Shown in pieces: positions 8,475 to 15,636 of a DNA stretch of 26,369 nucleotides. Source of the DNA: Gemmatimonadales bacterium UBA4456. GTDB lineage: Bacteria; Gemmatimonadota; Gemmatimonadetes; Longimicrobiales; Gaopeijiaceae. The translations under genes were made by a program, and so were the position numbers. The DNA lies in the NCBI GenBank assembly GCA_002390225.1, contig DGOW01000047.1, forward strand, positions 110,330 to 136,698. The letters are read 5' to 3'. The notes under the pieces are model-generated. The model did no database searches. It worked only from the letters and a program-made list of their open reading frames with translations, and had not been told where the DNA came from. Numbering within the stretch: the first letter of the stretch is position 1; the number at the start of each line of letters is the position of its first letter.

Positions 8475-9137
8475 TTACACCGGTTCGATCAGGCCTTCGT
8501 CATCTTCGACTGGTTTGTTCACACGCGTACTGACAGGATAGCTGGTGAAGGTGCCCCTAGGTGAGGGCGCCAGCAGAGTCCGCAGAGCGTCCGGACTGGC
8601 GGCACGATCCAGCCACTTCGCCCGATCGGCGGCAGCAATCACCGCAGGCATGCGATCGTGAAGCTCGCGTACGTCTTCGTTCGCATCGGTAGTCAGAATG
8701 GTGAACGTGTGTCGCGGCGCCTGCCCGGAGCGGCTCCAGCGCTCCCAGAGACCCGCAAACGACACTACGCCTTCGGCACCCGGATGAATCCAGAAGGGTG
8801 TCTTCGTAGCACGATCCGATGAGCGTTGCCACTCGTAGAAGCCATCGGCCGGAACCAGGCATCGCCTTCGGGCAAACGCTTCGCGGAAGGATCGCTTCGT
8901 CGCTGCAGACTCGGCCCGGGCGTTGATGAAGCCTCGTCCTGGCTCATCCATCCAGTTGGGAATCAGACCCCAGGTCATCAGACCCATTCGTCGACCGTGG
9001 CGGTCCTCCGCGACCACGGGGGCGAACTGGCCGGGTGCGACATTGAATCGAGAAGACCACTCGAACGTCGGCTCCGGAAGGTTGAACGCCTCGACGAGGT
9101 CACTGGGGGGTGCCGCGAGTGTGTAGCGACCGCACAC
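8475..9137 (-). CDS. yedK: SOS response-associated peptidase family protein (SRAP, YedK/HMCES type)
   Basis: A 220-residue single-domain SRAP protein. The family covalently captures abasic sites in single-stranded DNA through the amino group and thiol of Cys2, and shields them during replication. All key residues are present: C2 in MCGRYTL (exposed once the initiator Met is removed), N72 and R74 in INARAES, E102 in ADGFYEW and H160 in LHDRMP. The start codon is GTG at 9137, seven bases after the stop of the aspartoacylase-like gene, with a GAGG ribosome-binding site overlapping that stop. It is the last gene of a five-gene minus-strand run whose other members have no obvious DNA-repair role. 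No LexA box is needed or seen at its own start, because it appears to be read through from upstream. Confidence 0.96.
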   Translation of the reverse strand: MCGRYTLAAPPSDLVEAFNLPEPTFEWSSRFNVAPGQFAPVVAEDRHGRRMGLMTWGLIPNWMDEPGRGFINARAESAATKRSFREAFARRRCLVPADGFYEWQRSSDRATKTPFWIHPGAEGVVSFAGLWERWSRSGQAPRHTFTILTTDANEDVRELHDRMPAVIAAADRAKWLDRAASPDALRTLLAPSPRGTFTSYPVSTRVNKPVEDDEGLIEPV

Positions 9138-9144
9138 GGGAGCC

Positions 9145-10374
9145 TCAGTCCAATCCCGGGGGAGTCTCTAGCGACGTGGGAACCGGCAGTTCCCTGAGGT
9201 AGCGCCCCTCATCGAAGCGTCGCCGACGCATCACCAGTGATGACCCTGCGTCCTCCAGCTGTCGGAAGCCAAGCAGGTGAAACAGCTGTCGGGCGAAGAA
9301 GCTGGCGATCCTCTTGTTGACGATCACCTCATCCGGCGAGCCGGTGACGCGCTTCACGCCAGGCAGCCAAAATGCAAAGGGCGACAGCCCCGCTCGCCGC
9401 ATCACGTGAGACACACCCATCCAGAAGGCGGGGAATTCACGCACTAGGAAAAATCCATCCTCCCCCTGCTCCTGGTATAATGGCATCAGAAGCCGACCAG
9501 GCTCCGATATCCCGACCTGACCCTCGGCATCCTCGGCAATCAGATCACCGGCCTGCACCGGCTGAAAATTGGAGTAGCCCGGCTTCATCACGAATCCGTC
9601 TCCATCCACGACATCACGCTTGTGTCGCATCTCGAACGCCCGCGGCAGATGCCCCGCGTCCCTGTGCAACAACGCACGCGCCGCAATGACTTCCGGAACG
9701 CTTCGCTCGGGTAGCACGCCTGACGATACGATGGCGATCCAGATGGCCGCCTCGGCTCGGTCGATCGCATCGGGCTCATCGTGTTGTCCTGTCTCGACCG
9801 TCAGCGCGACCACACCATTCTCGCTCAGGAGATTCAGGAGTGTCCCGTCAACCAGCTCTTCCAGTCCGAAAATCATCGGCACCGGGAGCTCTTTAGCAAA
9901 CGCACGGTGAGGGAGCGAATCCGTGAACACGGAAAAAATCCCACCCGGCCCTGACGTGGTGTGGAGGTCGAGCGCAAACACAGGCCCACCGGCCCGGTGG
10001 AGGACGGCTTCGATGGCGTCGAGCAACTCGACCTGCTCATGATCTTCCACCGACTCACCAGCCGCGCGGTTGCTGCGAAGCTGCTCCAGTCGGGCGCGCG
10101 TCCAGGCGCGGTTCAGATCGCGATCAACAAAACGCCGGCCGGCCTCCAGGGCCGCGAGATTCCCGGCGAGCGCTACGATCGATCCCTCAAGCTTGTCGAG
10201 GCGGCCGTCGAGCGCGGCCAAAACCCGGCGCAACGCGTGAACTCCGGCCGGCTCGTTCCCATGTATGCCTGCGACGCAGAGAAGGATCGGACCACCGGTC
10301 GGTCCGGACGCCGTTCCGATCAGTCGTTCCTCGACCTCGGTTCCCCTCCTCGCTTCCGTCACGGCTTCGGCCAT
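9145..10374 (-). CDS. Succinylglutamate desuccinylase/aspartoacylase family protein with C-terminal extension
   Basis: A 409-residue zinc amidohydrolase of the AstE/AspA (M14-like) fold. Zinc and catalytic residues are visible: H38 and E41 in GIHGNE, DLNR at 86-89, H138 in LDLHTTSG, and the general base E194 in LTVETGQHD. The family cleaves N-acyl groups from amino acids (succinylglutamate, acetylaspartate) or trims similar amides. The catalytic part ends near residue 215; about 190 more residues follow, containing a beta-rich GDGFVMKPGY segment and an aromatic-rich stretch with FPAFWMGVSHVMRRAG. No signal peptide is present. The ATG overlaps the stop of the upstream ligase fragment as TGATG. 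Specificity cannot be told from sequence; in this operon its natural partner may have been the now truncated ligase. Confidence 0.9.
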   Translation of the reverse strand: MAEAVTEARRGTEVEERLIGTASGPTGGPILLCVAGIHGNEPAGVHALRRVLAALDGRLDKLEGSIVALAGNLAALEAGRRFVDRDLNRAWTRARLEQLRSNRAAGESVEDHEQVELLDAIEAVLHRAGGPVFALDLHTTSGPGGIFSVFTDSLPHRAFAKELPVPMIFGLEELVDGTLLNLLSENGVVALTVETGQHDEPDAIDRAEAAIWIAIVSSGVLPERSVPEVIAARALLHRDAGHLPRAFEMRHKRDVVDGDGFVMKPGYSNFQPVQAGDLIAEDAEGQVGISEPGRLLMPLYQEQGEDGFFLVREFPAFWMGVSHVMRRAGLSPFAFWLPGVKRVTGSPDEVIVNKRIASFFARQLFHLLGFRQLEDAGSSLVMRRRRFDEGRYLRELPVPTSLETPPGLD

Positions 10375-10784
10375 CAGCCCGAGCGACTGAGTCGATCATG
10401 CAGAAGTTCGTACGCGATCTCGGTATCTACACCTTGAGCGACATCCCGGACCTCGCCGACCAGTTCGTCGATCCGCTGGTGGAGGGTCGTAAAGCGGCGC
10501 CCCTCGAGTTCCCGGAGTTCAACGTTTGCCTCAAGGTTGTACAGTGCGAGCTCGGTCGTGAACGGACCATCGAACCCGTCCAGCACCTCGAGCGCCGTCG
10601 AGGCCGGACGCCATGCTTCGTTGACGAGGGACATCTCTTGCTCGGCACCGATGCGCCGAATCCCGGTCTCGAAAAGCCCCTCTTCGAGCAGACGTTCGAG
10701 CGCCTGGCAATCCCGCAATGATGCCTTTGAGAAGGCACGGACCTGGTCAGGTGTCTGCGCCCGTCCGGCAACGTCCTGGCCCAC
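10374..10784 (-). CDS. N-terminal fragment of a GCS2-type glutamate-cysteine-ligase-like protein
   Basis: A 136-residue product that reads as the first part of the carboxylate-amine/glutamate-cysteine ligase (GCS2) superfamily. ETGIRRIGAEQEMSLVN (residues 39-55) and FTTELALYNLEANVEL (75-90) match the first substrate-binding strands of that family. Full-length members are several hundred residues, so the ATP-binding and catalytic remainder is missing. The start is a GTG at 10784 with a GAGGAGG ribosome-binding site just before it, 16 bases after the nitroreductase stop. The frame closes in TGATG, coupling it to the aspartoacylase-like gene. The sharp end after DRLSRSG suggests an internal deletion that left the N-terminus in place. 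Either it is a pseudogene tolerated because it drives downstream translation, or a retained small protein. Catalytic ligase activity is not expected. Confidence 0.72.
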   Translation of the reverse strand: MGQDVAGRAQTPDQVRAFSKASLRDCQALERLLEEGLFETGIRRIGAEQEMSLVNEAWRPASTALEVLDGFDGPFTTELALYNLEANVELRELEGRRFTTLHQRIDELVGEVRDVAQGVDTEIAYELLHDRLSRSG

Positions 10785-10800
10785 ATTCCTCCTCTGAGAT

Positions 10801-11475
10801 CTATTCGATGAAGACCGCGATATCCTCGATCGGCTTCTTCGTAATGTCGGGCACCATCGCATCCTCTTCCGGATAGCCCGTCACAAGAACAAGAAACGGG
10901 CGTTCGTTGTCCGGGCGACCAAGCAGGCCGTTTAGGAACTTCATGGGGGAGGGTGTATGGGTGAGCGTGACGAGTCCCGCGTGGTGCAGCGCCGTGATGA
11001 GCATGCCTGTGGCGATACCGACTGATTCCGTCACGTAATAGTTCTTCGTTTTCGAACCATCCTCCGCCCGTTCATAACTCTCTGCGAATATGACGATGAG
11101 CCAGGGCGCCCGCTCGAGAAACGGCTTGTGCTCGTCCGTCCCAAGATGCTCGAGCGCGTCAAGCCATTCCTGAGGCGCCTTACCGCCGGTGTAGAAGTCG
11201 CGCTCCTCCACCTCGGCGGCGCGGCGAACCTGGCTTTTGATTCCTGGGTCACCGACAACGACGAACTGCCAGGGCTGCCGGTTTGCGCCGTTCGGCGCCG
11301 TACCGGCCGCGAGCAGGCAGTCCTCGATCACCGCTCGCGGAACCGCTCGGTCCGAAAAGTCCCGCACAGTTCGCCGCCTGCGCATCGTCTCCAGGAACTC
11401 CCGCGCTGCGTGTCGCATGTCATCCTCCGGAAGCTCACGGAAGGTCTCCAGGGGAACGAAGTCGGCTATCGGCAT
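10801..11475 (-). CDS. Nitroreductase family protein, iodotyrosine-deiodinase-like
   Basis: A 224-residue FMN-dependent flavoprotein. RRRRTVRDFSDRAVP (residues 32-46) provides the FMN-phosphate-binding arginines, APNGANRQPWQFVVV (60-74) is the family core, and VLVTGYPEEDA (197-207) lies near the end. E91 and Y95 (EERDFY) and K117 (TDEHKPFL) fall where iodotyrosine deiodinase carries the active-site-lid Glu, Tyr and Lys that grip a halotyrosine zwitterion, so it may act on an aromatic or halogenated amino acid. This is inferred by motif comparison. The frame is open further upstream, but the ATG at 11475 is 10 bases after the previous stop and gives the standard family length. It is the second gene of the five-gene minus-strand run. 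Confidence 0.88.
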   Translation of the reverse strand: MPIADFVPLETFRELPEDDMRHAAREFLETMRRRRTVRDFSDRAVPRAVIEDCLLAAGTAPNGANRQPWQFVVVGDPGIKSQVRRAAEVEERDFYTGGKAPQEWLDALEHLGTDEHKPFLERAPWLIVIFAESYERAEDGSKTKNYYVTESVGIATGMLITALHHAGLVTLTHTPSPMKFLNGLLGRPDNERPFLVLVTGYPEEDAMVPDITKKPIEDIAVFIE

Positions 11476-11485
11476 ACAGGTCCGC

Positions 11486-12016
11486 TCAGCGCTTGAGACG
11501 AGCGTAAAATTCGACGTAGGAGCCGACGGAGCCGGAACGACCCAGCACCTGCTCTGCAGGCATACCAAGAGCCTGAGAAATCAGGCGAACATTCACCAGC
11601 CCCACGACATCTGCATTCGTCAGCTGGATACTGCTCCACTGAGCGACAGGCACACTCCGGTACGCTTCATAGGCGACTTCGAGAGCGCCTGCCGAAGCAT
11701 CATCCGGAACGGGGACGTACAAGGCGAAGGGACCGACCCGGTACCGGGTCGCGAGACTCACCCAGCTCTGCTCCGCCTTGCGCAGGGCTACCAGCGCTTC
11801 TGGAGAGACGCCACTCCGCCGTGCCATGAACAGAACCACCGGGATCTCGTCGGCGGGGATCTCCCAATCGCTGAGAATTGCCACTTCGTTCGACGGAAGA
11901 TTGAAAAAGCGCGCCACCGCACCGAAGTACTCCGCGCGTGCGGTCGGAGATTCCTGAGAGGAGGCCGGTGCAACCGAGGCTGCCAGCAACGTCATAAGAA
12001 TGAGAGCGCGCCGCAT
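11486..12016 (-). CDS. Secreted protein of unknown function
   Basis: A 176-residue protein with a Sec signal peptide (MRRALILMTLLAASVAPASS, cleavage probably before QES). The mature part is mostly predicted helix, with acidic and alanine-rich segments and a repeated feature: NLPSNEVAIL and GVSPEALVAL look like two related short helical units. It ends in a basic tail (FYARLKR). No catalytic motif and no named domain were recognised. The initiator is an ATG with no clear ribosome-binding site. It is the first gene of the minus-strand run leading to the nitroreductase, whose start lies 10 bases after this stop. It diverges from the small STAS-like gene across 177 bases. Confidence 0.75.
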   Translation of the reverse strand: MRRALILMTLLAASVAPASSQESPTARAEYFGAVARFFNLPSNEVAILSDWEIPADEIPVVLFMARRSGVSPEALVALRKAEQSWVSLATRYRVGPFALYVPVPDDASAGALEVAYEAYRSVPVAQWSSIQLTNADVVGLVNVRLISQALGMPAEQVLGRSGSVGSYVEFYARLKR

Positions 12017-12090
12017 GAAGCGTGGTTAAACCCCCGGAAAAGAATGTCTCGCACAAAGTATGCGACACCTGACGGAAGGGCACCAGATCG

Positions 12091-12139
12091 TGCCAAGCTG
12101 GCAGGAATCGGGACTTAACGCGCTGGCACGACTCTTGAT
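12091..12139 (+). promoter_or_regulatory. Inverted repeats and a sigma-54-like element upstream of the STAS-like gene
   Basis: TGCCA-AGC-TGGCA (12091-12103) is a perfect inverted repeat, and CGTGCCA (12089-12095) pairs again with TGGCACG (12124-12130). The sequence TGGCAC-GACTC-TTGAT (12124-12139) matches the sigma-54 pattern TGGCAC-N5-TTGC except that the conserved C of the -12 GC is A. It lies 55 bases before the STAS-like ATG. It could be a promoter, an operator or coincidence; no RpoN gene or activator is in the window. Confidence 0.22.
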
Positions 12140-12193
12140 CTAAGGATTAGGCGCGTTGCTAGGCGAGCGTGAACCAACAAACGGGAGGCAGTC

Positions 12194-12466
12194 ATGGGAA
12201 ACGACGAGAGAACGAAGCTTGAGCTGCACGCCCTCGAGGAAGAGGCCAGAAAGAACACCGGTAACCACGTCGTGTTCGACCTCTCCGGCACGGCGAAGGC
12301 GAATGTCGAGGACATTGCGCTGATTCTCACAGCGCGCCTCCAGTCTGCGCCGACGAACCAGGTCTGGGTGCACTCGATTCCCTCAAGAACCGCGCTCATC
12401 CTGAAGTCTCTGCGATTAGAGCACCTCTTCCGCCTGGTTCCGGAAAACGCGGGAGAGCTGAACTAA
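12194..12466 (+). CDS. Small STAS-like domain protein
   Basis: A 90-residue soluble protein with strong coding signals: GGGAGG six bases before the ATG. The order of strand (HVVFDLSG, residues 25-32), helix (ANVEDIALILTARL), strand (QVWVHSIP) and helix (RTALILKSLRLEHLF) matches the STAS fold of anti-sigma-factor antagonists. The usual DSSG loop with its phosphorylatable serine is replaced by residues around AKANVEDIA, so control by serine phosphorylation is doubtful. It may bind a partner kinase or sigma regulator without being switched by phosphate, or it may be a divergent STAS protein with another role. It stands alone, transcribed away from the secreted-protein operon, and is followed by a GC-rich hairpin. 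Confidence 0.75.
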   Translation: MGNDERTKLELHALEEEARKNTGNHVVFDLSGTAKANVEDIALILTARLQSAPTNQVWVHSIPSRTALILKSLRLEHLFRLVPENAGELN

Positions 12467-12835
12467 CACGCTTCGGCTCGAGAGTGCGGGGCCGCCGTTC
12501 GCGACGCTCGCGGCGGGGGCCCCTTTGCGCAGATAGCTGTGGGACGCCGATCCCCGCTGTAGGTCTCAGGTTCGAGCGCTCGTAACCCTCGGCTACTGCA
12601 CCCAGGAGAATCTTATTGTCGACATTGAACGTCCACGATCGCCTGGCCAACGTGTTGGTCCCGGTCAGGACCGTTATGGCTTCCTCCGACTTGAGCGACT
12701 TCCTCCCCCTAGGAGTCTGGTCGCCTCTAACAAGAGTCTTACTTCTATCTAAATCATTTGAAGCTGAGGGTTCATGGTATGAAGCTTATGGCTCCAAGGA
12801 AGCGGTATGCGGTGCTACGCCAGCGAGGCTGTCTT
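12467..12835. other. Intergenic stretch with no convincing gene
   Basis: These 369 bases lie between the convergent STAS-like gene and the leucine-dehydrogenase-like gene. Short open frames exist on both strands but have no ribosome-binding site, no recognisable motif and, in part, overlap known genes. The segment from about 12720 to 12800 is less GC-rich than its surroundings. Apart from the hairpin at 12488-12526 nothing else is seen. Confidence 0.6.
12488..12526 (+). terminator. GC-rich hairpin after the STAS-like gene
   Basis: GGGGCCGCCG (12488-12497) pairs with CGGC plus GGCCCC within 12511-12523, leaving a three-base bulge, and is followed by TTT. It starts 22 bases after the STAS-like stop. 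The short T-run makes it a moderate intrinsic terminator candidate. Confidence 0.38.
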
Positions 12836-13948
12836 CTAGAGCGCCAGACGCCCCCGAAGGTCGGCAAACGAGGACATATCGGCGTGTCCCGGTCCTCGGG
12901 CCAGTACACGCTCCGCCTGTGATCGCGCGGTGACGACAGGCGATATGCCAGTCCGCTCGCACTCCTCGAAGATGCTCGTGAGGTGTGCCCCGATTCCCAG
13001 CACCCTCTCTTCTACTGCAGAGAGCGGCTCCAGCCCCTGGTAGATCAACGTAAAAGCCATCGCGCCACCACCATTGATCACGTAGTCCGGTGCATAGAGG
13101 ATTCCGCGCTCGACAAGACGACCTGCATCGTCAGGCGACTCGAGCTGGTTGTTGGCGGCGCCCGCGACGATCGCGCATTGCAGCGACCCGATGCTCTCTT
13201 TGTTCAGAGTGGCCCCGACAGCACACGGCGCATATACGTCGCACTCGGTCATGTACACGTCCGGCGGTGCGACCACGACCCCTGATACGGCAGCAGCCAA
13301 CTGCGAAGCCACTTCCGTGTCCGCGTCTGATACGAGCACGGTTGCACCGGCCTCCGCAAGATGATGCACAAGCGGGCCACCGACTGCCCCCACCCCCTGG
13401 ACGAGCACCTTCCGCCCGTCGAGGGCTGAGGACCCGAACCGATGACCTACAGCCGAGCGAATCCCGGCGAAGACGCCGAGCGCCGTGAACGGGCTCGGGT
13501 CCATCGGCCCGTCGGATCGTCCATGTACACCGATCACGTACTCGCTGACTTCCGCGATGGTCTGCATGTCATCAGAAGTGGTGCCGAGATCGGCGCCGGT
13601 GCCATAGCGGCCGCCAAGCGAGTTCAGTAGCTCGCCGAAGCGAAGCAGAAGCCCACGTCGCTCATCCTCCTGGAGTGGACGGGGGATCGCCAGCACGGTC
13701 TTTCCCCCTCCGAAGGGGAAGTCCATCGCCGCCCACTTGTACGTCATGCCCTCCGAGAGGCGCAGCGCGTCGCGCAGGCCATCCTCTGGCCGGTCGTACA
13801 CCTTCAATCGGCAACCGCCGGTCGCTGGCCCCAACGTATCGTCGTGGATCGCAAGGAAGATCCAGGTGCCGGTCGGCGCATCCTGACGTACAAGCACACC
13901 AAGCCCGTCCCAATGCTCGAGGAGCTCGAAGAAACCCTGCTCAATCAT
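12836..13948 (-). CDS. Glu/Leu/Phe/Val dehydrogenase family protein (leucine-dehydrogenase type)
   Basis: A 370-residue NAD-dependent amino-acid dehydrogenase that oxidatively deaminates a branched or aromatic amino acid to its keto acid. GGCRLKVY (residues 44-51) and EGMTYKWAAMDFPFGGGKTV (67-84) provide the two catalytic-site lysines K71 and K83, with GTGADLGT around D120. The C-terminal Rossmann domain carries VQGVGAVGG (183-191) and D208 in LVSDAD. The length and the lack of an extra N-terminal helix favour leucine/valine/phenylalanine dehydrogenase over glutamate dehydrogenase; exact substrate is open. The frame extends to 14026, but that would overlap the upstream M28 gene; the ATG at 13948 is 38 bases after that stop and begins at the conserved fold. 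Following a secreted aminopeptidase, it fits use of released amino acids. Confidence 0.92.
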   Translation of the reverse strand: MIEQGFFELLEHWDGLGVLVRQDAPTGTWIFLAIHDDTLGPATGGCRLKVYDRPEDGLRDALRLSEGMTYKWAAMDFPFGGGKTVLAIPRPLQEDERRGLLLRFGELLNSLGGRYGTGADLGTTSDDMQTIAEVSEYVIGVHGRSDGPMDPSPFTALGVFAGIRSAVGHRFGSSALDGRKVLVQGVGAVGGPLVHHLAEAGATVLVSDADTEVASQLAAAVSGVVVAPPDVYMTECDVYAPCAVGATLNKESIGSLQCAIVAGAANNQLESPDDAGRLVERGILYAPDYVINGGGAMAFTLIYQGLEPLSAVEERVLGIGAHLTSIFEECERTGISPVVTARSQAERVLARGPGHADMSSFADLRGRLAL

Positions 13949-13986
13949 CCCGGACCCATTCTTTTCAGTGGCCGTTCCGTGCGGGG

Positions 13987-15546
13987 TCAGTCCGAGACGA
14001 TCCTGGCGTAGCTCTCGGGGTTCCACTTGGGCCGTTCGGTACGATTACCAATCTCCATGCCAAGGAAAAAGACCAATTGGCCGATGCGGGCAGCCTTCTC
14101 GGTGTCGATGCGATCGGGCTCGTCGTCGCGACCGTGGTAGTCGTCGTGCGTGCCATTGAAGAAGAAGAGCACCGGCACGCCCTTCTTGGCGAAGTTGAAG
14201 TGGTCGGAGCGAAAGTAGAAGCGCTCTTCCGGCCAGATGTCATCAATGGCCGTCATCCGCAACTCGGGATGCGCTTCGTTGACTGTGTTGAGCGTCACAC
14301 CGAGATCGGAGTGCTCTTTACCGATCGCGACGATCGTGTCGGGCCAGTTCCGGCCCACCATGTCGGTATTTAGGTTCGCGACCATGGACTCCACGGGCAC
14401 GGTCGAGTTCTCCGCGTACCACTCGCTTCCCCACAGCCCTTTTTCTTCGCCGCTCACCAGTACGAAGAGCATGGACCGACGGGGTGGCGTCGACAGTGAG
14501 GACATCGCCTCAGCGACTTCGATCACTGCTGTCGTACCCGACGCGTCATCATCGGCACCGTTAAAAATGGAGTCTCCATTGGCGTCCGGGGCGCCCATTC
14601 CTACATGGTCCATATGGCCCGAGAAGACGACGTATTCGTCACGAAGTCCTGGATCACTGCCATCGAGAATCGCGATGACATTGGGGGCGGAGACTTCCAG
14701 CTCACGCGTGCGCTGCACGATCGTCATTCGCAGCTCACCCGTGTCATGAATCTCCACGTCCTCTCCAGCCCGGTCCTCAAGGGCAGCGAGATCAATGTTC
14801 CCCCCCACGAGAACGCGCTCGAGGGCGGAGGTTCGAATCTGGAGCATAGGGATTTGGGCTCCAGCATTCTGCCCTTCCTCGGACGACCAGCCCTTTGACA
14901 CGGACGGAGACATCGATCGCCGCGCATTCGCCGCCCAACGGTCATCATCCGTCGAGTTCGACACGAGGACGGATGCAGCTCCGGCCTGACGCAATTCATT
15001 GAGGAATCCGAACATCCCGCGGTCGACGCCCGCAGCGTTGCTGGCAAGAACTACCGCGACGTGTCGGCCCTCGATCTGCCGACGCTGACTGTGAGTCAGA
15101 CCCCCGGAGCCAGACAGCAGGACGAGGTCCGCTCCTGCATCACCATCACCCATCCCGAAGAGCGGAAGGACGTCTACGCCGAAACGAAGCCTCACTCCCC
15201 CGGCAGAAACCGAGGAACGCTCCTCGTCGAGTTCGATCGAGTTGAGGGGATACCGCTGAACGAAGGATCCATCCGGCATCCCACCGCGGAGACCCATCCG
15301 ACGGAACTCGGACGCCGCCCAATTCGCAGTCATCTCGAGACCGGGACTCGGTGTATCCCGCCCACCCATCGAGTCGTGGGCGATCACACCCACCCGCCAG
15401 GCAAAGTCGGCCTGGGAGATGGTGCGGGCTGCTGCCTCGATATCGGCCTGACTCGTGACCTGCGCATCGGCCGCGGAAACACCAATGACAAGGAGAACCG
15501 ACAGCGCACCAAGCGTGCGGCTGAGGCTTGAGGACGCAGACGTCAT
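13987..15546 (-). CDS. Secreted M28 family zinc aminopeptidase
   Basis: A 519-residue exported metallopeptidase. The signal peptide runs over residues 1-29 with cleavage near ADAQ. A protease-associated (PA)-like insert occupies roughly residues 130-250. The two-zinc catalytic domain follows: H311 in SGHMDHVG, bridging D332 in NGADDDASGT, E367 and E368 in VSGEEKG, D395 in NTDMVGR, and H471 in DDYHGRDDEPDRID. The family removes N-terminal residues from peptides outside the cytoplasm. The ATG at 15546 is chosen over an upstream Met because AGGAGC lies 7 bases before it and it starts the signal peptide. It follows the anti-sigma gene after a 90-base gap containing a hairpin, and precedes the leucine-type dehydrogenase. 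It may belong to the sigma/anti-sigma operon or respond to it. Confidence 0.93.
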   Translation of the reverse strand: MTSASSSLSRTLGALSVLLVIGVSAADAQVTSQADIEAAARTISQADFAWRVGVIAHDSMGGRDTPSPGLEMTANWAASEFRRMGLRGGMPDGSFVQRYPLNSIELDEERSSVSAGGVRLRFGVDVLPLFGMGDGDAGADLVLLSGSGGLTHSQRRQIEGRHVAVVLASNAAGVDRGMFGFLNELRQAGAASVLVSNSTDDDRWAANARRSMSPSVSKGWSSEEGQNAGAQIPMLQIRTSALERVLVGGNIDLAALEDRAGEDVEIHDTGELRMTIVQRTRELEVSAPNVIAILDGSDPGLRDEYVVFSGHMDHVGMGAPDANGDSIFNGADDDASGTTAVIEVAEAMSSLSTPPRRSMLFVLVSGEEKGLWGSEWYAENSTVPVESMVANLNTDMVGRNWPDTIVAIGKEHSDLGVTLNTVNEAHPELRMTAIDDIWPEERFYFRSDHFNFAKKGVPVLFFFNGTHDDYHGRDDEPDRIDTEKAARIGQLVFFLGMEIGNRTERPKWNPESYARIVSD

Positions 15547-15567
15547 TATGAAAGCTCCTGTAGCGTT

Positions 15568-15602
15568 GAGGCCCTGCGCGCACTGAATGCACACAGGGCC
15601 TC
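15568..15602 (-). terminator. Hairpin between anti-sigma and M28 genes
   Basis: GAGGCCCTG (15568-15576) and CAGGGCCTC (15594-15602) form a perfect 9-bp stem with a 17-base loop. The hairpin lies between the anti-sigma stop and the M28 ribosome-binding site, with no U-run behind it. It could be a weak terminator, an RNA processing site that separates expression of the two halves, or a protein-binding site. Confidence 0.35.
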
Positions 15603-15636
15603 GAAAGATCGATCGAGATGCAGAGCCCGTCGAGCG

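Noticed and set aside
11237..12118. Plus-strand open frame of 293 codons
   Set aside because: It is antisense to the nitroreductase and secreted-protein genes, which have clear motifs and a signal peptide.
12555..12600. tRNA-like GGTTCGA sequence
   Set aside because: The flanking bases do not form the T-arm or acceptor stem, so no tRNA is called.
12616..12933. Plus-strand open frame of 105 codons in a gene-poor gap
   Set aside because: It has no recognisable domain, and its second part is antisense to the dehydrogenase gene.
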